A stretch of DNA of 64,000 nucleotides from Acinetobacter corruptisaponis (GCF_030053775.1 NZ_CP125669.1:1-64000); one strand, 5' to 3'; positions 27,601 to 37,324 are shown, counted from the stretch's first letter. Numbers and translations: made by a program. The notes: a model not told the origin generated them from the letters alone.

Positions 27601-29621
27601 AAAGGAGCACAGCAGAAATTCTTGTATTGGAGTATTTCAATGAGACCAACAAAAATAGAATAAAGTTAGACCAAGAGTATACATTACAAAGTAAAAAGAA
27701 TAAGTCATCATTTATTCGTAGAAAAAATGCAATGGATAGAATTTTAGAGGGACAGTCAGTTATCTCTAATCTTTTAGATTACTTTGATAGAGGATGCAAT
27801 TTAAAACCAACTTACTATAATATTAATGTTACAGAAGAAGATTTTAAAGTTTATGAAAATGAATCAAGAGGTTATGGATTAAATGATGCACAAAAAGAAG
27901 CTTTTTGTAAGCTTTTAAATTATGGTCCAATTGGATTTTTACAAGGGCCACCAGGGACAGGTAAGACAGAGTTTATAGGTGCATTTACACATTTTCTAAT
28001 TTCAAAACTTGGTGTTAAGAATATCTTACTGACTAGTCAATCACATGAAGCAGTGAATACTGCATCAGAGCGTATTCGTGAATTATGTCGTAAAAATAAT
28101 ATTGATTTGGATATGGTAAGGTTTAGTAATAGGGAGCAGGTTGTTTCAGATAGTTTGTTAGATGTGTATTCAGGAACTTTACTGACAAAGCAATATCAAA
28201 CATTTGAAGCTGAATATAAAAATCGTATTATTCAGCTCTCTGCATCTATTGGTGTATCAAAAGAATTTTTAAAAGATCTTGTATATCTAGATCAAACACT
28301 TGCTTTATTTATTAAAAAATTACGCAGAATAAATAAGGATTTGCAAGATCAAAATAATAATGATTTAAGAAAAGAGTTGGTTAAACAGAAAAAAGATTTA
28401 TCTGATATTATTGATGATGAATGTAAAAAATACGAATTGGTATTTAATATACATTTATTTGATAATATTATTCAACAAGCACAATATTATTTAGCGAATA
28501 AGCATGGTGTAAATCCTCATCAATTAAAGAAATCAGTTTCTATCATCGAAATATCCAATGATTTTACACCAAGATTAAGTAGTAGTTATTCAAATTTTGA
28601 TGAATTTCTAATGCGTTCTCGCACAGTTGTATGTGGTACTTGTGTTGGTTTGGGGTTGAATCATATAGGTTTATCAAATAATCGATTCGATTGGGTGATT
28701 ATTGATGAGGCTGCACGTTCATCGCCAACAGAACTTGCTATTGCTATGCAGGTAGGTAAACGAGTATTACTGGTTGGCGATCATCATCAATTACCACCAA
28801 CATATCAAGAAGAACATTTGCAAGCGATTGCTCGAAGTTTAGGAGTTTTCCATAAATCATCTGAATTTGAGCAAATTATGCAAAGCGATTTTGAACGTGG
28901 TTATACAAGTCCTTATGGTGAGCAAGTTCATGCCATGTTATCAACACAATATAGGATGCAAGCCCCTATTGGTAATTTAGTGTCAGATGTTTTTTATCCC
29001 AAAAAACTTTTCACAGGTAAAAGGGAAACTCCTGATTATTTTGACTATATTCCTGACAAAATTAAATCTATTGTAACATGGGTAGATACTAGTAAAAAGA
29101 AACAGAATATGGAATTAGAAAAGATTGGTAATAAGTTTTCTAATGCTTGTGAAGCACAAGAAGTCATCAATCTTTTAAAAAATATTAGCGAAAATGAAAC
29201 CTTTATACAATCATTGTTAGATGAATATGAAAGGGATTCTGTCCCTTTAATTGGTATTATTTGCATGTATGCTGAGCAAAAAAAATTAATTTTGCAGAAA
29301 TTTAATGCTTTAAACTGGTCTGAAGATCTAAAAAAATTAGTAAAAATTGATACTGTTGATAGTTATCAAGGGAAAGAGAATAGGATTATTATTGTTTCTT
29401 TAGTTAGATCAAATGAAGAAAATAAGGTTGGTTTTTTATTTAAACCAAATCGGATTAATGTTGCTTTATCCCGTGCTAAAGATCGTTTAGTAATTATTGG
29501 GAATAAAACAATGTGGGAAAATGAAAAAAATATAAATTTACCCCTTGGACAGGTATTAAGATATATTAAAAATCCTCAAAATAATAAATCTGAATATAGC
29601 ATCATTACTGTTGAGGGATAG
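24636..29621 (+). CDS. NERD-kinase-helicase defence protein (MkoA-like)
   Basis: 1661-aa multidomain protein. Residues 10-180 are a NERD nuclease-like domain with Asp67, Glu80 and Lys82 (EFDLII, VELKHW). A first kinase-like domain (about 240-490) has His357-Arg358-Asp359 (HRDIGDHS) but no clear DFG. A second (about 530-740) has HGDLHPENIL at 633-642 and LLDIVDID. The C-terminus is a DNA2/Upf1-like SF1 helicase: GPPGTGKT 1104-1111, IIDEAARSSP with Asp1357-Glu1358, GDHHQLPPTY, STQYRMQ, SYQGKENRIIIVSLVRS and NVALSRAKDRLVI. The ATG at 24636 follows GGTGGG. Known Mokosh type I MkoA couples a kinase to a COG1112 helicase, and PglW couples NERD to a kinase. AT-rich, many ATA codons. Confidence 0.75.
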   Translation: MDVKFWQGGLQPYEITAIQRLQKVFQQTTVNQKQNPKFKSYTESNIFPWKGYAGFRFSDTSRDGEFDLIIITHKIIVIVELKHWYGKITQCDGTWYQNGEDRGRSAVVNTQEKVYLLMKKLEKVKDIFLNKKVPFIQFKVVFTAQCDFSELPEDEKNHVIHIDDFVKVTNSNVFNKVFSQEPWRKAGLNNCIPEFDKFMNKGNIKPKEHIVDGYIARDEIFRHPTEIYREYEAESRYNKDDKALLRNWDFSKLEAKDNALLNPEGRYKIISREKDVIVHLKSLNESLSENCLGAMSNPDPKSIMQQYAQLFVLPMGYSRLNEFINRYIVSYELEDRVNFVKILFKQFSDLHNLQVAHRDIGDHSIWFSPQLKIRLSNFIAAYYQPKGTVGKLRDNLSISAIQLPKDLNKKLQGTPFTRDVFALGVVGWHILNGQSLPLFLTLEYIKNIRSKLAEYHNWYDGVLEKCLSDNPQDRFNTASQLLDRLNDTVPKSEINFEFDQVRLNVYRHDKIVDRVYPWVRDLLPSKKHKEIYLSSENLCVKTWVVDNLYDLNQSYRLYQFFEKIQLLKDLDYNFIPKIEDFGLDKRNTPFLVQRFIEAETWDKINLLSFEDAIKLSISLFQILQNLHEQNIFHGDLHPENILIMKSDRIEDYEIYLLDIVDIDASGTESFNHKYSPLFDNPTLNQRDNYAALRLSFDLLGYDVNNINSIKNDVIKKAFNIENLSESKYISLDRIQDSYKGILSPVQDIKVINIGFPDFLNLSNYEIFPDNGKIYLDINYNKDIFVSFYGIGGSFSCIYDESTKKLLKTQNIRQQEYVNNRIVRDAVLELDNISFKLIKQKYSNLDDLNLYLHESEDFLNLIKQFVNSIKEDNSFKEVEETSIYTINDVEISINEEISIIESSEKNNLAQNNFYKKYSISKIWKSILDTELEALPILELSDDKVIKDGNLHKLKYISETALLENFGNDDDVRFGIIVGDRFTSLGKVNLQRSTAEILVLEYFNETNKNRIKLDQEYTLQSKKNKSSFIRRKNAMDRILEGQSVISNLLDYFDRGCNLKPTYYNINVTEEDFKVYENESRGYGLNDAQKEAFCKLLNYGPIGFLQGPPGTGKTEFIGAFTHFLISKLGVKNILLTSQSHEAVNTASERIRELCRKNNIDLDMVRFSNREQVVSDSLLDVYSGTLLTKQYQTFEAEYKNRIIQLSASIGVSKEFLKDLVYLDQTLALFIKKLRRINKDLQDQNNNDLRKELVKQKKDLSDIIDDECKKYELVFNIHLFDNIIQQAQYYLANKHGVNPHQLKKSVSIIEISNDFTPRLSSSYSNFDEFLMRSRTVVCGTCVGLGLNHIGLSNNRFDWVIIDEAARSSPTELAIAMQVGKRVLLVGDHHQLPPTYQEEHLQAIARSLGVFHKSSEFEQIMQSDFERGYTSPYGEQVHAMLSTQYRMQAPIGNLVSDVFYPKKLFTGKRETPDYFDYIPDKIKSIVTWVDTSKKKQNMELEKIGNKFSNACEAQEVINLLKNISENETFIQSLLDEYERDSVPLIGIICMYAEQKKLILQKFNALNWSEDLKKLVKIDTVDSYQGKENRIIIVSLVRSNEENKVGFLFKPNRINVALSRAKDRLVIIGNKTMWENEKNINLPLGQVLRYIKNPQNNKSEYSIITVEG

Positions 29622-29625
29622 AATT

Positions 29626-30990
29626 ATGTCAAATCATCAAACAATCCAATTTTTTGAATTAAATATCAATATTCCTGCACAGGAGTTTAGAATTGAATAT
29701 ACATTAATAGAAAATGCAGGACTTCCATTTGTTCCAGAGTTTATTTTACGATTATTAAATGTTTGTCCTTTTTATCCAAAAGATTTAGCACAATATTTTA
29801 ATTTTAGTAAAAAAGACTTAAAAGTCGCAATAGAACCTCTTATGGAGGCAGGCTTTATAGAGACAGATTCAAATAATATGTTTATTTTGACAACTAAAGG
29901 AAAAGGTTTATTTATTGATACACAGGATAGCCCAAACTCTAAAAATAAAATCGAATATAGAAAAAATTATATTTTTGATTTAATAAACTTTATGTGTCAT
30001 GGTAGTCGAGCTACTATGCATAAAATGAATCAAAGTATAGTATTAGATGTGGGGTTAGAAGCTCGTTCAAAATCTATAGAAAAAGCCAAGTCATCTTTCC
30101 AAAGAGATTATCGAGATAAAATATATCAACAATGGGATAGTAGTGATAAACAACAAGATAGTGATACAAAGCCAGAATTATATAAAATTTCTGACATAGA
30201 GAAAAGACGGGATATTTATCTTGGTATTACAGAGCAAGTTGTAGTAGATATATCTAATAATCATATTTACTTTAAGAAATCAGAAGATGATATCTTGGGG
30301 AAATTAATTGATTCATCTAATTATTTAGAAAAAAGAGATATGAAACTTGGTGATATTGTAAAAATAAATAATCAAGTTGAAATTGTAAAATTTGCTACTG
30401 ATATACAAGATGATGGAGTTGTTGAATTTGTAGAAAATAATCTGAATTTTAATAAATTTATTAATAAAGATAATTATTTCTTGGGTTCTCTAGTATTAAA
30501 AGATAATTGGAAAAATTTTTATAATAGATTATTGAAAGTTATAGGATCTAAGAAAGAGGTTGAGTTAAATTGGATTTTTCCATCAAATCATGATCTTTGG
30601 TTGAAATCTGACAGTTTTTATAATTCTTTAAATGATTTGATGAATTTATTAAAGCAAGATAAAAAATTATCTATAAATTTTTTTATTCCTATTGCTAATA
30701 AAAATCATCATAGGACTAAAGATAATTTTACTAAAATTTTTCAAGATTATTCTTTAGAAAAAGATATAAAATTCTTTATAGAATCTGATGAAATGAAATC
30801 ATTTGAATGTATTATTGTTGATAGTAATCTTTGTATTGGTACTTACCATATCACAGACCCGAATAAATTTTTGATTCCTATTCCTGTTTCATTTTTAAAA
30901 GAAAATGAAAATTCTATTAATATAATAAACAGGAAAATTTTTGGTATTTTTAATCAGATAATAGAAGATAGCCAAAGATTGTTAAACTAG
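29626..30990 (+). CDS. Winged-helix/PLD-like partner (MkoB-like)
   Basis: 454-aa protein beginning 4 nt after the helicase stop, with GAGGGA upstream of ATG 29626, so the two are co-translated. Residues 30-85 look like a winged helix (FILRLLNV, YPKDLAQYFNFSKKDLKVAIEPLMEAGFIE). The C-terminal 150 residues resemble a phospholipase-D fold: KSFECIIVDSNLCIGTYHI aligns with the HxKxxxxD...GS motif, keeping Asp399 and a Gly-Thr but with Ser and Glu where the catalytic His and Lys should be. In Mokosh type I the second gene is a PLD nuclease; here the nuclease may be inactive or the assignment wrong. Confidence 0.55.
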   Translation: MSNHQTIQFFELNINIPAQEFRIEYTLIENAGLPFVPEFILRLLNVCPFYPKDLAQYFNFSKKDLKVAIEPLMEAGFIETDSNNMFILTTKGKGLFIDTQDSPNSKNKIEYRKNYIFDLINFMCHGSRATMHKMNQSIVLDVGLEARSKSIEKAKSSFQRDYRDKIYQQWDSSDKQQDSDTKPELYKISDIEKRRDIYLGITEQVVVDISNNHIYFKKSEDDILGKLIDSSNYLEKRDMKLGDIVKINNQVEIVKFATDIQDDGVVEFVENNLNFNKFINKDNYFLGSLVLKDNWKNFYNRLLKVIGSKKEVELNWIFPSNHDLWLKSDSFYNSLNDLMNLLKQDKKLSINFFIPIANKNHHRTKDNFTKIFQDYSLEKDIKFFIESDEMKSFECIIVDSNLCIGTYHITDPNKFLIPIPVSFLKENENSINIINRKIFGIFNQIIEDSQRLLN

Positions 30991-31085
30991 AAGACTTTAT
31001 GTGAAAATTAAATATTTTCAGTTCAATAATTGCAGCAGGAAAATATTGAAATAGCTATTTATGTAAGGTCAGGAGTATATTTTTA

Positions 31086-31276
31086 ATGATTCGTTATCCG
31101 ACTGGAAACTTACTGGATGCCCCAGTAGAAGCATTGGTGAATACTGTAAATACAGTATGATGTGTGCTGGCAATGGTGGATTAAACTGGCAAGATGTAAA
31201 ACCAAAAATAGAATTTGCTTTGTCAGATTTACAGGATGTGGAAATTCTAATTTTTGAACCAATTTTTACAGTCTGA
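31086..31276 (+). pseudogene. DarG macrodomain antitoxin remnant
   Basis: Begins [24 protein letters not shown], the characteristic start of DarG, the ADP-ribosyl-DNA glycohydrolase antitoxin of DarTG. After 24 codons it jumps to [17 protein letters not shown] then [11 protein letters not shown], the end of the same macrodomain, in another frame. The central ADP-ribose-binding part and the C-terminal domain are deleted, and no darT toxin is visible. A deletion remnant of a lost DarTG locus. Confidence 0.75.
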
Positions 31277-31480
31277 GAGATGCTCAGTGGTTCTGAAAAA
31301 TTACGTCCAAAAATCTCTTATCTATAAATAGTTAGTCCCGAATGATCACTTTAGTCCGCTTCAATGCCTGTAAATGTTTTGTAGGAGATAAGTTGATCAA
31401 CTCTAACATAAGGTAGTAAAGCATGGAGAGTATGCTATATTAATAAACAATCAACAAAATTTTGTTTGAAAGGCGTTTCT

Positions 31481-32686
31481 ATGCTGCTTTACATCCGTTT
31501 TAATAACTTCTACTCATTTGCAGAACAGGCAGAGTTATCTTTCAAAGTGGGAAAACAAGCAGCTCCCTCCTTGTATGACATTCATCTAAAAACAGCTCAG
31601 GATGAGTTACGTTTAAATAAAGTGGCGGCAGTTCTAGGAGCGAATGGGTCTGGTAAAACACAATTATTAAAAGTTATTCCATTTATAAGCTGGTTTATTG
31701 TTAGTTCTGCACGGACTCTAAGTGCAGATGACGAAATTTACTTTGAGGCATTTACAACAAAAGAAAACCAATCCTCTAATTTTGAAGTTGGTTTTACTCT
31801 AAAAAATGAACAAGGTATTGATGAAGAATTTCGTTATGAAGTTACGATGACTTCTAAAGTCGTACAGCGTGAAGCCTTATATCAGAAAACAAGCCGTAGT
31901 TTTAGTTATATTTTTGAACGAACTCATCAAGATGAGCTAAAAAATTATAAGCATCGGTCTTTCCTTGCTCCAGCGTTGGCTGATGACGTGAACGATAATG
32001 TCTCATTACTTGCTTATGCTTTTTTACTAGACAATCCAATTGCGGTTCGTATTATTCAATTTTTCAGTCAAATGACATTTAATCTACATACGGCTGGTCG
32101 TAGAGAGAGTTCCGATACTGACCTTTATAGAATGGCTGAATTATTTTCAAAGCGTGCATCCTTAAAGCAGCAGGCTGAACAAATTTTATGTCAGTTTGAT
32201 ACGGGAATTTCCAAGATTAATTTTGCACCTGTCATCATGGTAGATGAGAATAAAAAACAGAAAGAAGTCTTAATGCCAATGGGTGTGCATCAACATGACG
32301 GTGAGTCTTTAGAGTTCTTATTTACTGATGAATCCAATGGTACACGTTCAGCTTTTATTTTATTAGGTATGATTTTACCAGTATTAGAAAGTGGAGGAAT
32401 GGCAATCATTGATGAAATTGACAATGATCTACATCCACATCTTTTACCACATTTAATTGATCTATTTAAATTTGAGCATACCAATCCACACCAAGCACAA
32501 CTTATATTTAGTTGCCATACTCCTGAAGTCCTGAATATTCTAAAGAAACATCAAATTTATTTAGTGCAGAAAGAGAATCAGGAATCGGAAGCATGGCGTT
32601 TAGATGAGGTAGTTGGTGTACGAGCAGATGATAATCTATATGCGAAGTACATGGCTGGTGCATTTGATGCTGTTCCAAATGTGTGA
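31481..32686 (+). CDS. AAA ATPase of RloA/AbiLi type
   Basis: 401-aa ABC/AAA-like ATPase. Walker A GANGSGKT is at residues 53-60; the IIDEIDNDLHPHLLPHL segment carries Walker B (Asp311-Glu312) and the D-loop; LIFSCHTPEVL is the H-loop. The starting RFNNFYSFAEQAELSF is typical of COG1106/RloA proteins. The ATG at 31481 has AAAGGCG upstream; an in-frame TTG at 31466 is less likely. It is followed 11 nt later by a TOPRIM-type gene, the arrangement of RloAB/AbiL anti-phage pairs. The sensed trigger is unknown. Confidence 0.82.
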   Translation: MLLYIRFNNFYSFAEQAELSFKVGKQAAPSLYDIHLKTAQDELRLNKVAAVLGANGSGKTQLLKVIPFISWFIVSSARTLSADDEIYFEAFTTKENQSSNFEVGFTLKNEQGIDEEFRYEVTMTSKVVQREALYQKTSRSFSYIFERTHQDELKNYKHRSFLAPALADDVNDNVSLLAYAFLLDNPIAVRIIQFFSQMTFNLHTAGRRESSDTDLYRMAELFSKRASLKQQAEQILCQFDTGISKINFAPVIMVDENKKQKEVLMPMGVHQHDGESLEFLFTDESNGTRSAFILLGMILPVLESGGMAIIDEIDNDLHPHLLPHLIDLFKFEHTNPHQAQLIFSCHTPEVLNILKKHQIYLVQKENQESEAWRLDEVVGVRADDNLYAKYMAGAFDAVPNV

Positions 32687-32697
32687 GGTTGTCGATC

Positions 32698-33222
32698 ATG
32701 GCTAAAACTCGTCACATTAAAAAAACCACACTCATCATTGTTGCAGAGGGGGCACACGATAAAGCCTTTTTAGACCACATGAAAAGTCTTTATGACCATC
32801 GGGATTCTGGTCAAAAAGTTACGATTAATTCAGCAGATGGTGGTTCACCTCATGATGTAATTAAGACAGCAATTAAAAAGACCAGCCATGCCGCCTACGA
32901 TCAAAAATACATTTTTATGGATAGTGATGTTGCTATAAAGCAGCAAGATTTAAGTTTGGCAAAGAAAAATAATATTATTGTTTTACTATCCGAACCTTTA
33001 TGTTTAGAAGGTATGCTGCTTGATATTTTAGGGCAAAGAATTCCTGAAAATTCAGAATTATGTAAAAGAGCTTTACACCCTCAGTTGGCAGGACAGCCAA
33101 CTGAGGCTAGGAGCTATATTGTACTTTTTCCACAGTCTGTTCTTGATGTTACTACAAAACAGGCGATTGTTGATTTAAGGACTCTTCTTATCAATCAAGT
33201 AAAGAAAATTAAAAAAGCATGA
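32698..33222 (+). CDS. RloB/AbiLii-like TOPRIM protein
   Basis: 174-aa effector partner of the preceding ATPase. The TOPRIM-like core has Glu17-Gly18 (IIVAEGAHDKAFL) and an acidic FMDSD (Asp75, Asp77), as in RloB and OLD-type nucleases. The rest, LSEPLCLEGMLLDILG, is the helix that follows the fold in RloB relatives. The ATG at 32698 follows GAGG; an alternative GTG at 32683 overlaps the ATPase stop. In known AbiL/RloAB systems the TOPRIM subunit is the toxic nuclease; activity here is inferred. Confidence 0.7.
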   Translation: MAKTRHIKKTTLIIVAEGAHDKAFLDHMKSLYDHRDSGQKVTINSADGGSPHDVIKTAIKKTSHAAYDQKYIFMDSDVAIKQQDLSLAKKNNIIVLLSEPLCLEGMLLDILGQRIPENSELCKRALHPQLAGQPTEARSYIVLFPQSVLDVTTKQAIVDLRTLLINQVKKIKKA

Positions 33223-33483
33223 GGGTAAAATAATCAATGAGAGTATATTCAGTATAGTTTGGCTAAATTGTAGACGTTTATTCATCGAGTAAAAATTTGT
33301 TGAATGAGACTTACAAATATTAGTTTATTGTTCTTATGTGTCATTACTATAAGCCTTGAAATTAGGAAGATTGTTAAAGTATTGCAGAAGCTGGAGACTT
33401 AAAATGATAGAGATATATAATTGTAACAATATAATTTTATCAGTACTAACCCTTGTTTTTGAAAATACTGCCATCATTTCAGA
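33223..33483. other. Gap before helicase-nuclease gene
   Basis: No gene. AT-rich; presumably the promoter of the helicase gene. No structured element noticed. Confidence 0.3.
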
Positions 33484-36344
33484 ATGAAATTTAATAAATT
33501 TAATAGGTCATATATGGGTTTAGTTAGAGTTGATGCTGTAAGCAATAAGTCAAAAGAAGAGATAATTTCATCGTGGAAATCAACACTAGCTATTCATGAA
33601 ACAGACCTAAGGCTACCCCAAAAGTCGGCACTTTTTAAATGTTTAGACTATGATCTAAATGATGAAGAAAAGCCAGTCATAATTAATATGCCTACAGGGA
33701 CAGGAAAGACGGGAGTTATTGCATCATTACTATTTAAAACAATCTTCAAGAGGACACTAATCGTTGTTCCATCAGATTCTCTGCGAAAACAAATAGGTGA
33801 TGATCTAGTTGATCTGAAAAAATATATTGATTGGAAAGTTATTCCAGAAAACAGTGAGCAACCTATTATTTCAAGACTAGAACCACAAGATATTGATAGA
33901 ATTTCTGAGCATGACTTAAAAAAACAATTTATTGTAGTTGCAACATCACAAATTTTTAATTCATTTCAAGATGAAAAATTAGAAGTTTTTCTAAACCAAT
34001 TTGATAGATTGATTTTTGATGAGGCTCATCATAGTGAAGCTCCAACATGGAAAAAACTTCGTAATAATTTTATTCAAAGAAAGAAAAAAATATTTCAATT
34101 TACTGCAACTCCTTATAGAGGAGATGGTAAAAAATTAGAAGGAAAACTCATATATCAATATTCAATTGCAAAAGCTTTTGGTGAAGGAATATTTGAGAAA
34201 ATTCAATTTGAAGCGGTAAGTGAATATTATGATGATAAATCTGATGAAGTTGTTGCAAGGAGAGCCTTAGAAGTATTGCAAAAAGATAGCTTAGCAGGGT
34301 TGGAACATGTTCTGATGGTAAAGACTTCTACTATTAAACATGCCAGAGAGTTAAAAAAAATATATACATCATTATTAAAAGAATACTTTCCTAAAAAAAT
34401 GGAAGTCTTATTAGCAACTAGCCGTGATGGGATAGATGAAGAGGACAAGGATAAGTTAAAGAAAGGAAAAACAAAAATAGTAGTGTGTGTTGATATGTTT
34501 GGAGAGGGTTATGATTTACCTAATCTAAAAATATTAGCTTTACATAAAAAATGTAAAAGCTTACCAATATTTATGCAATTAGTTGGTCGTTTCACAAGGG
34601 TCAATAATACAAAAAAATTGGGTCAGGCAACAATCATTTCGAATGTTGTTGCAGATGATATTTGTGAACAGTTTCAAGAGCTTTATCAGGCTGATGCAGA
34701 TTGGAATTTATTAATTGGAAATTTAAGTAAAGAAAAAATGGTTGAGGAGTTTTTTAGCTCTTCTATTGATGGTGAGTATAATCATGAGCTTATAAGAAAG
34801 TTGTTTTCATCAAATTCATTCTATATTAAAAATAGTGCTACAATTTATAAAGAAATTGATGTTGATATTAATGATATTTTCGAAAAAAACAATCTTAAAA
34901 AATTTTTCAATAAGTTATCTGATAAATATATTTCTGCAATTTTTAAGGATGAAAATTTAGGAATTATATTGTCAAGAAAGAAAGTAACCCCAATGTGGGT
35001 ATCTAGTGATGAGCTACAATTCGATTTGTACGATATATTCATATTTTTGAAAAAAGATGCTGACTTATTTATTCATGGTAGTAATAAGGATTTAGTCCAG
35101 AATTTAGCAAAAGAGTTGGGTTTTGTTAATTATGGTTTTCCTGATTTATTTAGAATATTTTATAATTTAGAGCGTTCCGCTTTTGCGAATTTAGGTATGT
35201 TATCAACATCTAGAAATATAAGATTTAGAATGTTTACTGGTACAGATGTCTATAAAGAATTAACACAACAAGATTTAAATAATAATGCGCTATCAAACTT
35301 ATTTGGTCATGGTTACATAGATGGTAAGAAAGCTAGTTTAGGATGCTCGAGAAAAGGTATTACATGGTCAATGTCTAGTGCTAATATATATCAATGGGTC
35401 AAATGGTGTGAATCTTTATCTGAAAAAATTCATAATGAAAAGATTCCTCTTAATTCATTTATTAATAATATGCTTGAACCATTTAGTGTTGATGATTTGG
35501 CTAACTTTAATATTCTTGCCATTTCACCAGTAGATTTAATATCTAAGGCTGTTAATTTGATTCGGATTAGAGGGGAGTTGGGGTTAAAGGTATTAAGCTT
35601 TAGTTTTTATGAAATTGTAAATATTAAGCAAGATAAAGAAAAAATAAATTTTTCTATAAAAATTTATTTTGAGGATGATTATTTTTGTACATTTGATTAT
35701 TTGTATGATTTAGCTGTTGGATTTACTTTGATTTCTGAGAGTTATAATGGAATAAAGTTAAATTGTGAGGTGGATTTTATAAAAGAGTTACCTTTAAAAC
35801 TTGGACTTGTTGCTTGGACTTCAAGTTTTGAGGTAATTAGTCTAAATGAAAAAACAGGTTATAAGACTAAATATTCTTATACATTAGTTAAAGATAAAGT
35901 AACAGAATTGGATTGGACTGGGGTCGAAACAAATAAAGAAAGTTGGAATTTTGGAAAAGTTAGTAATTCTGTTCAAGGAAAAATTATTGATTTAGTTCAA
36001 TCTCAAGAGAATAAACCCAATATCTTGTTTTATGATGACGGTAGTAATGAACTAGCTGATTTAATAGGTTTTTGGGTTGATGAAGAGCAGAAAAAAGTAT
36101 GTATGCGTTTATATCATTGTAAATATGCTATTGGTGAAAAATCTTCAATTGGAGCTGTGAATGAATTGGTTCAACAAACTCTTTCGACTTGTGACAAATT
36201 GTCTGATGCAATAAAAGCATTAAAACAATTAAAAATTAGAGAGAATAATACTTATAAAAAAACAAAAAAATCTAGATTCATATTAGGTGAAATGCCTGAT
36301 TTAGATGCTCTCATTAAAAAGTATAGAACTTATGATATTACTAT
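33484..36344 (+). pseudogene. DEAD/DEAH helicase-nuclease, cut by IS982
   Basis: SF2 helicase fused to a restriction-like nuclease, about 953 codons before the insertion. Walker A MPTGTGKT (residues 69-76), DEAH at 179-182, FTATPYRGDG (motif III), MQLVGRFTR (motif VI). The C-terminal part has ELADLIGFWV (Asp859) and LYHCKYA (His878-Cys879-Lys880), a PD-(D/E)XK-like pattern. IS982 copy 2 enters after codon 953; joining 36344 to 37325 restores a 996-codon frame. As it stands the frame reads 11 residues into the IS. It may retain partial function because only the last 43 residues are lost. The start is uncertain: ATG 33484 or 33514. Confidence 0.75.
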
Positions 36345-37319
36345 AACCCGAATCTTGTTTAAGCCGATATTTCCATAATACGAATCATCGGCTTGTTTTG
36401 ATGACATATTTGATAAGCACATAAAGATGCATAAATACCAGCTAAATAGCCTGCAACACTTCTCGCTCTAGTCGTCACTAGATTGTACGCCCCCTTCAGC
36501 AAACTGAATAAAGTTTCTATTTTATTGCGTTGTTTCAGATGGTATTCATCTGCTTTTGATAACTGTATAGATTTCATGTTCTTTCGGTGATAGGTAATTA
36601 AATCAATATCTTGTACTCTTAATTTACTCTTTAATTCATGACTAATATAGCCACGATCAGCATACAATTTAGCAGTCATTCCTTTGACTAACTGTTCAAC
36701 CATTTTTATATCTGCTGTATGCCCATTTGATAAAGCTGTGCTGAGTATTTCACCTGACTGATTCATAAGTACATGCAACTTACAACCAAAGAACCAACCC
36801 ATAGAACTTTTACCACGAGTTGCAATTGCTGCTAGCGATTTATGTCTTTTTATTCGCTGATTTTTACAGACAGCCAATGTCGTTGAATCGATCCATAAAT
36901 AAGAACTTTGCTGATCTTTCATCAGGGCGAAATGTAAGGCATGTAAAGCCAGTTGATGAGTATTGATCAGGTAAATCATACGTTGGTAACAAGGCAGGCT
37001 TTTGAATAAATGAAGATAGTTATGTCTCAGTGCCGTAAAGAATGCTTTAAAGTTATTGAAATGTGAATGTTTATACCAAATTGCAATAAAGACAATTTCA
37101 GAAATACTGAGCTGTGCAGGGCGAATTCTTAGGCATTTAAGATTTTGCTTTAAGAATTTCCAGTAAACTGATTCAAATTTTAGAAAGAAATCATCAATTA
37201 TACAGAATAATTGGGTACTATCGAACATAAGGACTAGAGTCGTAAGTTTTGTGTGGTAACTAACTGATGGCTCTAGTCCTTCTCTTTTTCAAGTCTATGG
37301 CTTATCCGTGATTCAGGTT
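36345..37319 (-). mobile_element. IS982-family insertion sequence, copy 2
   Basis: 975 bp with ends AACCCGAATC and GATTCAGGTT and a 5-bp direct repeat ACTAT (36340-36344 and 37320-37324). Opposite in orientation to copy 1; the pair brackets 18.6 kb of the island, so recombination between them could invert that segment. Confidence 0.92.
36359..37228 (-). CDS. IS982 family transposase
   Basis: 289-aa protein identical to the transposase of copy 1, with Asp114, Asp191 and Glu238 intact. It reads leftward, convergent with the interrupted helicase-nuclease gene. Together with the matching flanking repeats this indicates a recent insertion. Confidence 0.93.
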   Translation of the reverse strand: MFDSTQLFCIIDDFFLKFESVYWKFLKQNLKCLRIRPAQLSISEIVFIAIWYKHSHFNNFKAFFTALRHNYLHLFKSLPCYQRMIYLINTHQLALHALHFALMKDQQSSYLWIDSTTLAVCKNQRIKRHKSLAAIATRGKSSMGWFFGCKLHVLMNQSGEILSTALSNGHTADIKMVEQLVKGMTAKLYADRGYISHELKSKLRVQDIDLITYHRKNMKSIQLSKADEYHLKQRNKIETLFSLLKGAYNLVTTRARSVAGYLAGIYASLCAYQICHQNKPMIRIMEISA

Positions 37320-37324
37320 ACTAT

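Noticed and set aside
33484..36378. Assigning the helicase-nuclease to Hachiman HamB
   Set aside because: No HamA (DUF1837) gene is adjacent and the fused nuclease motif is not diagnostic, so I give only a generic call.
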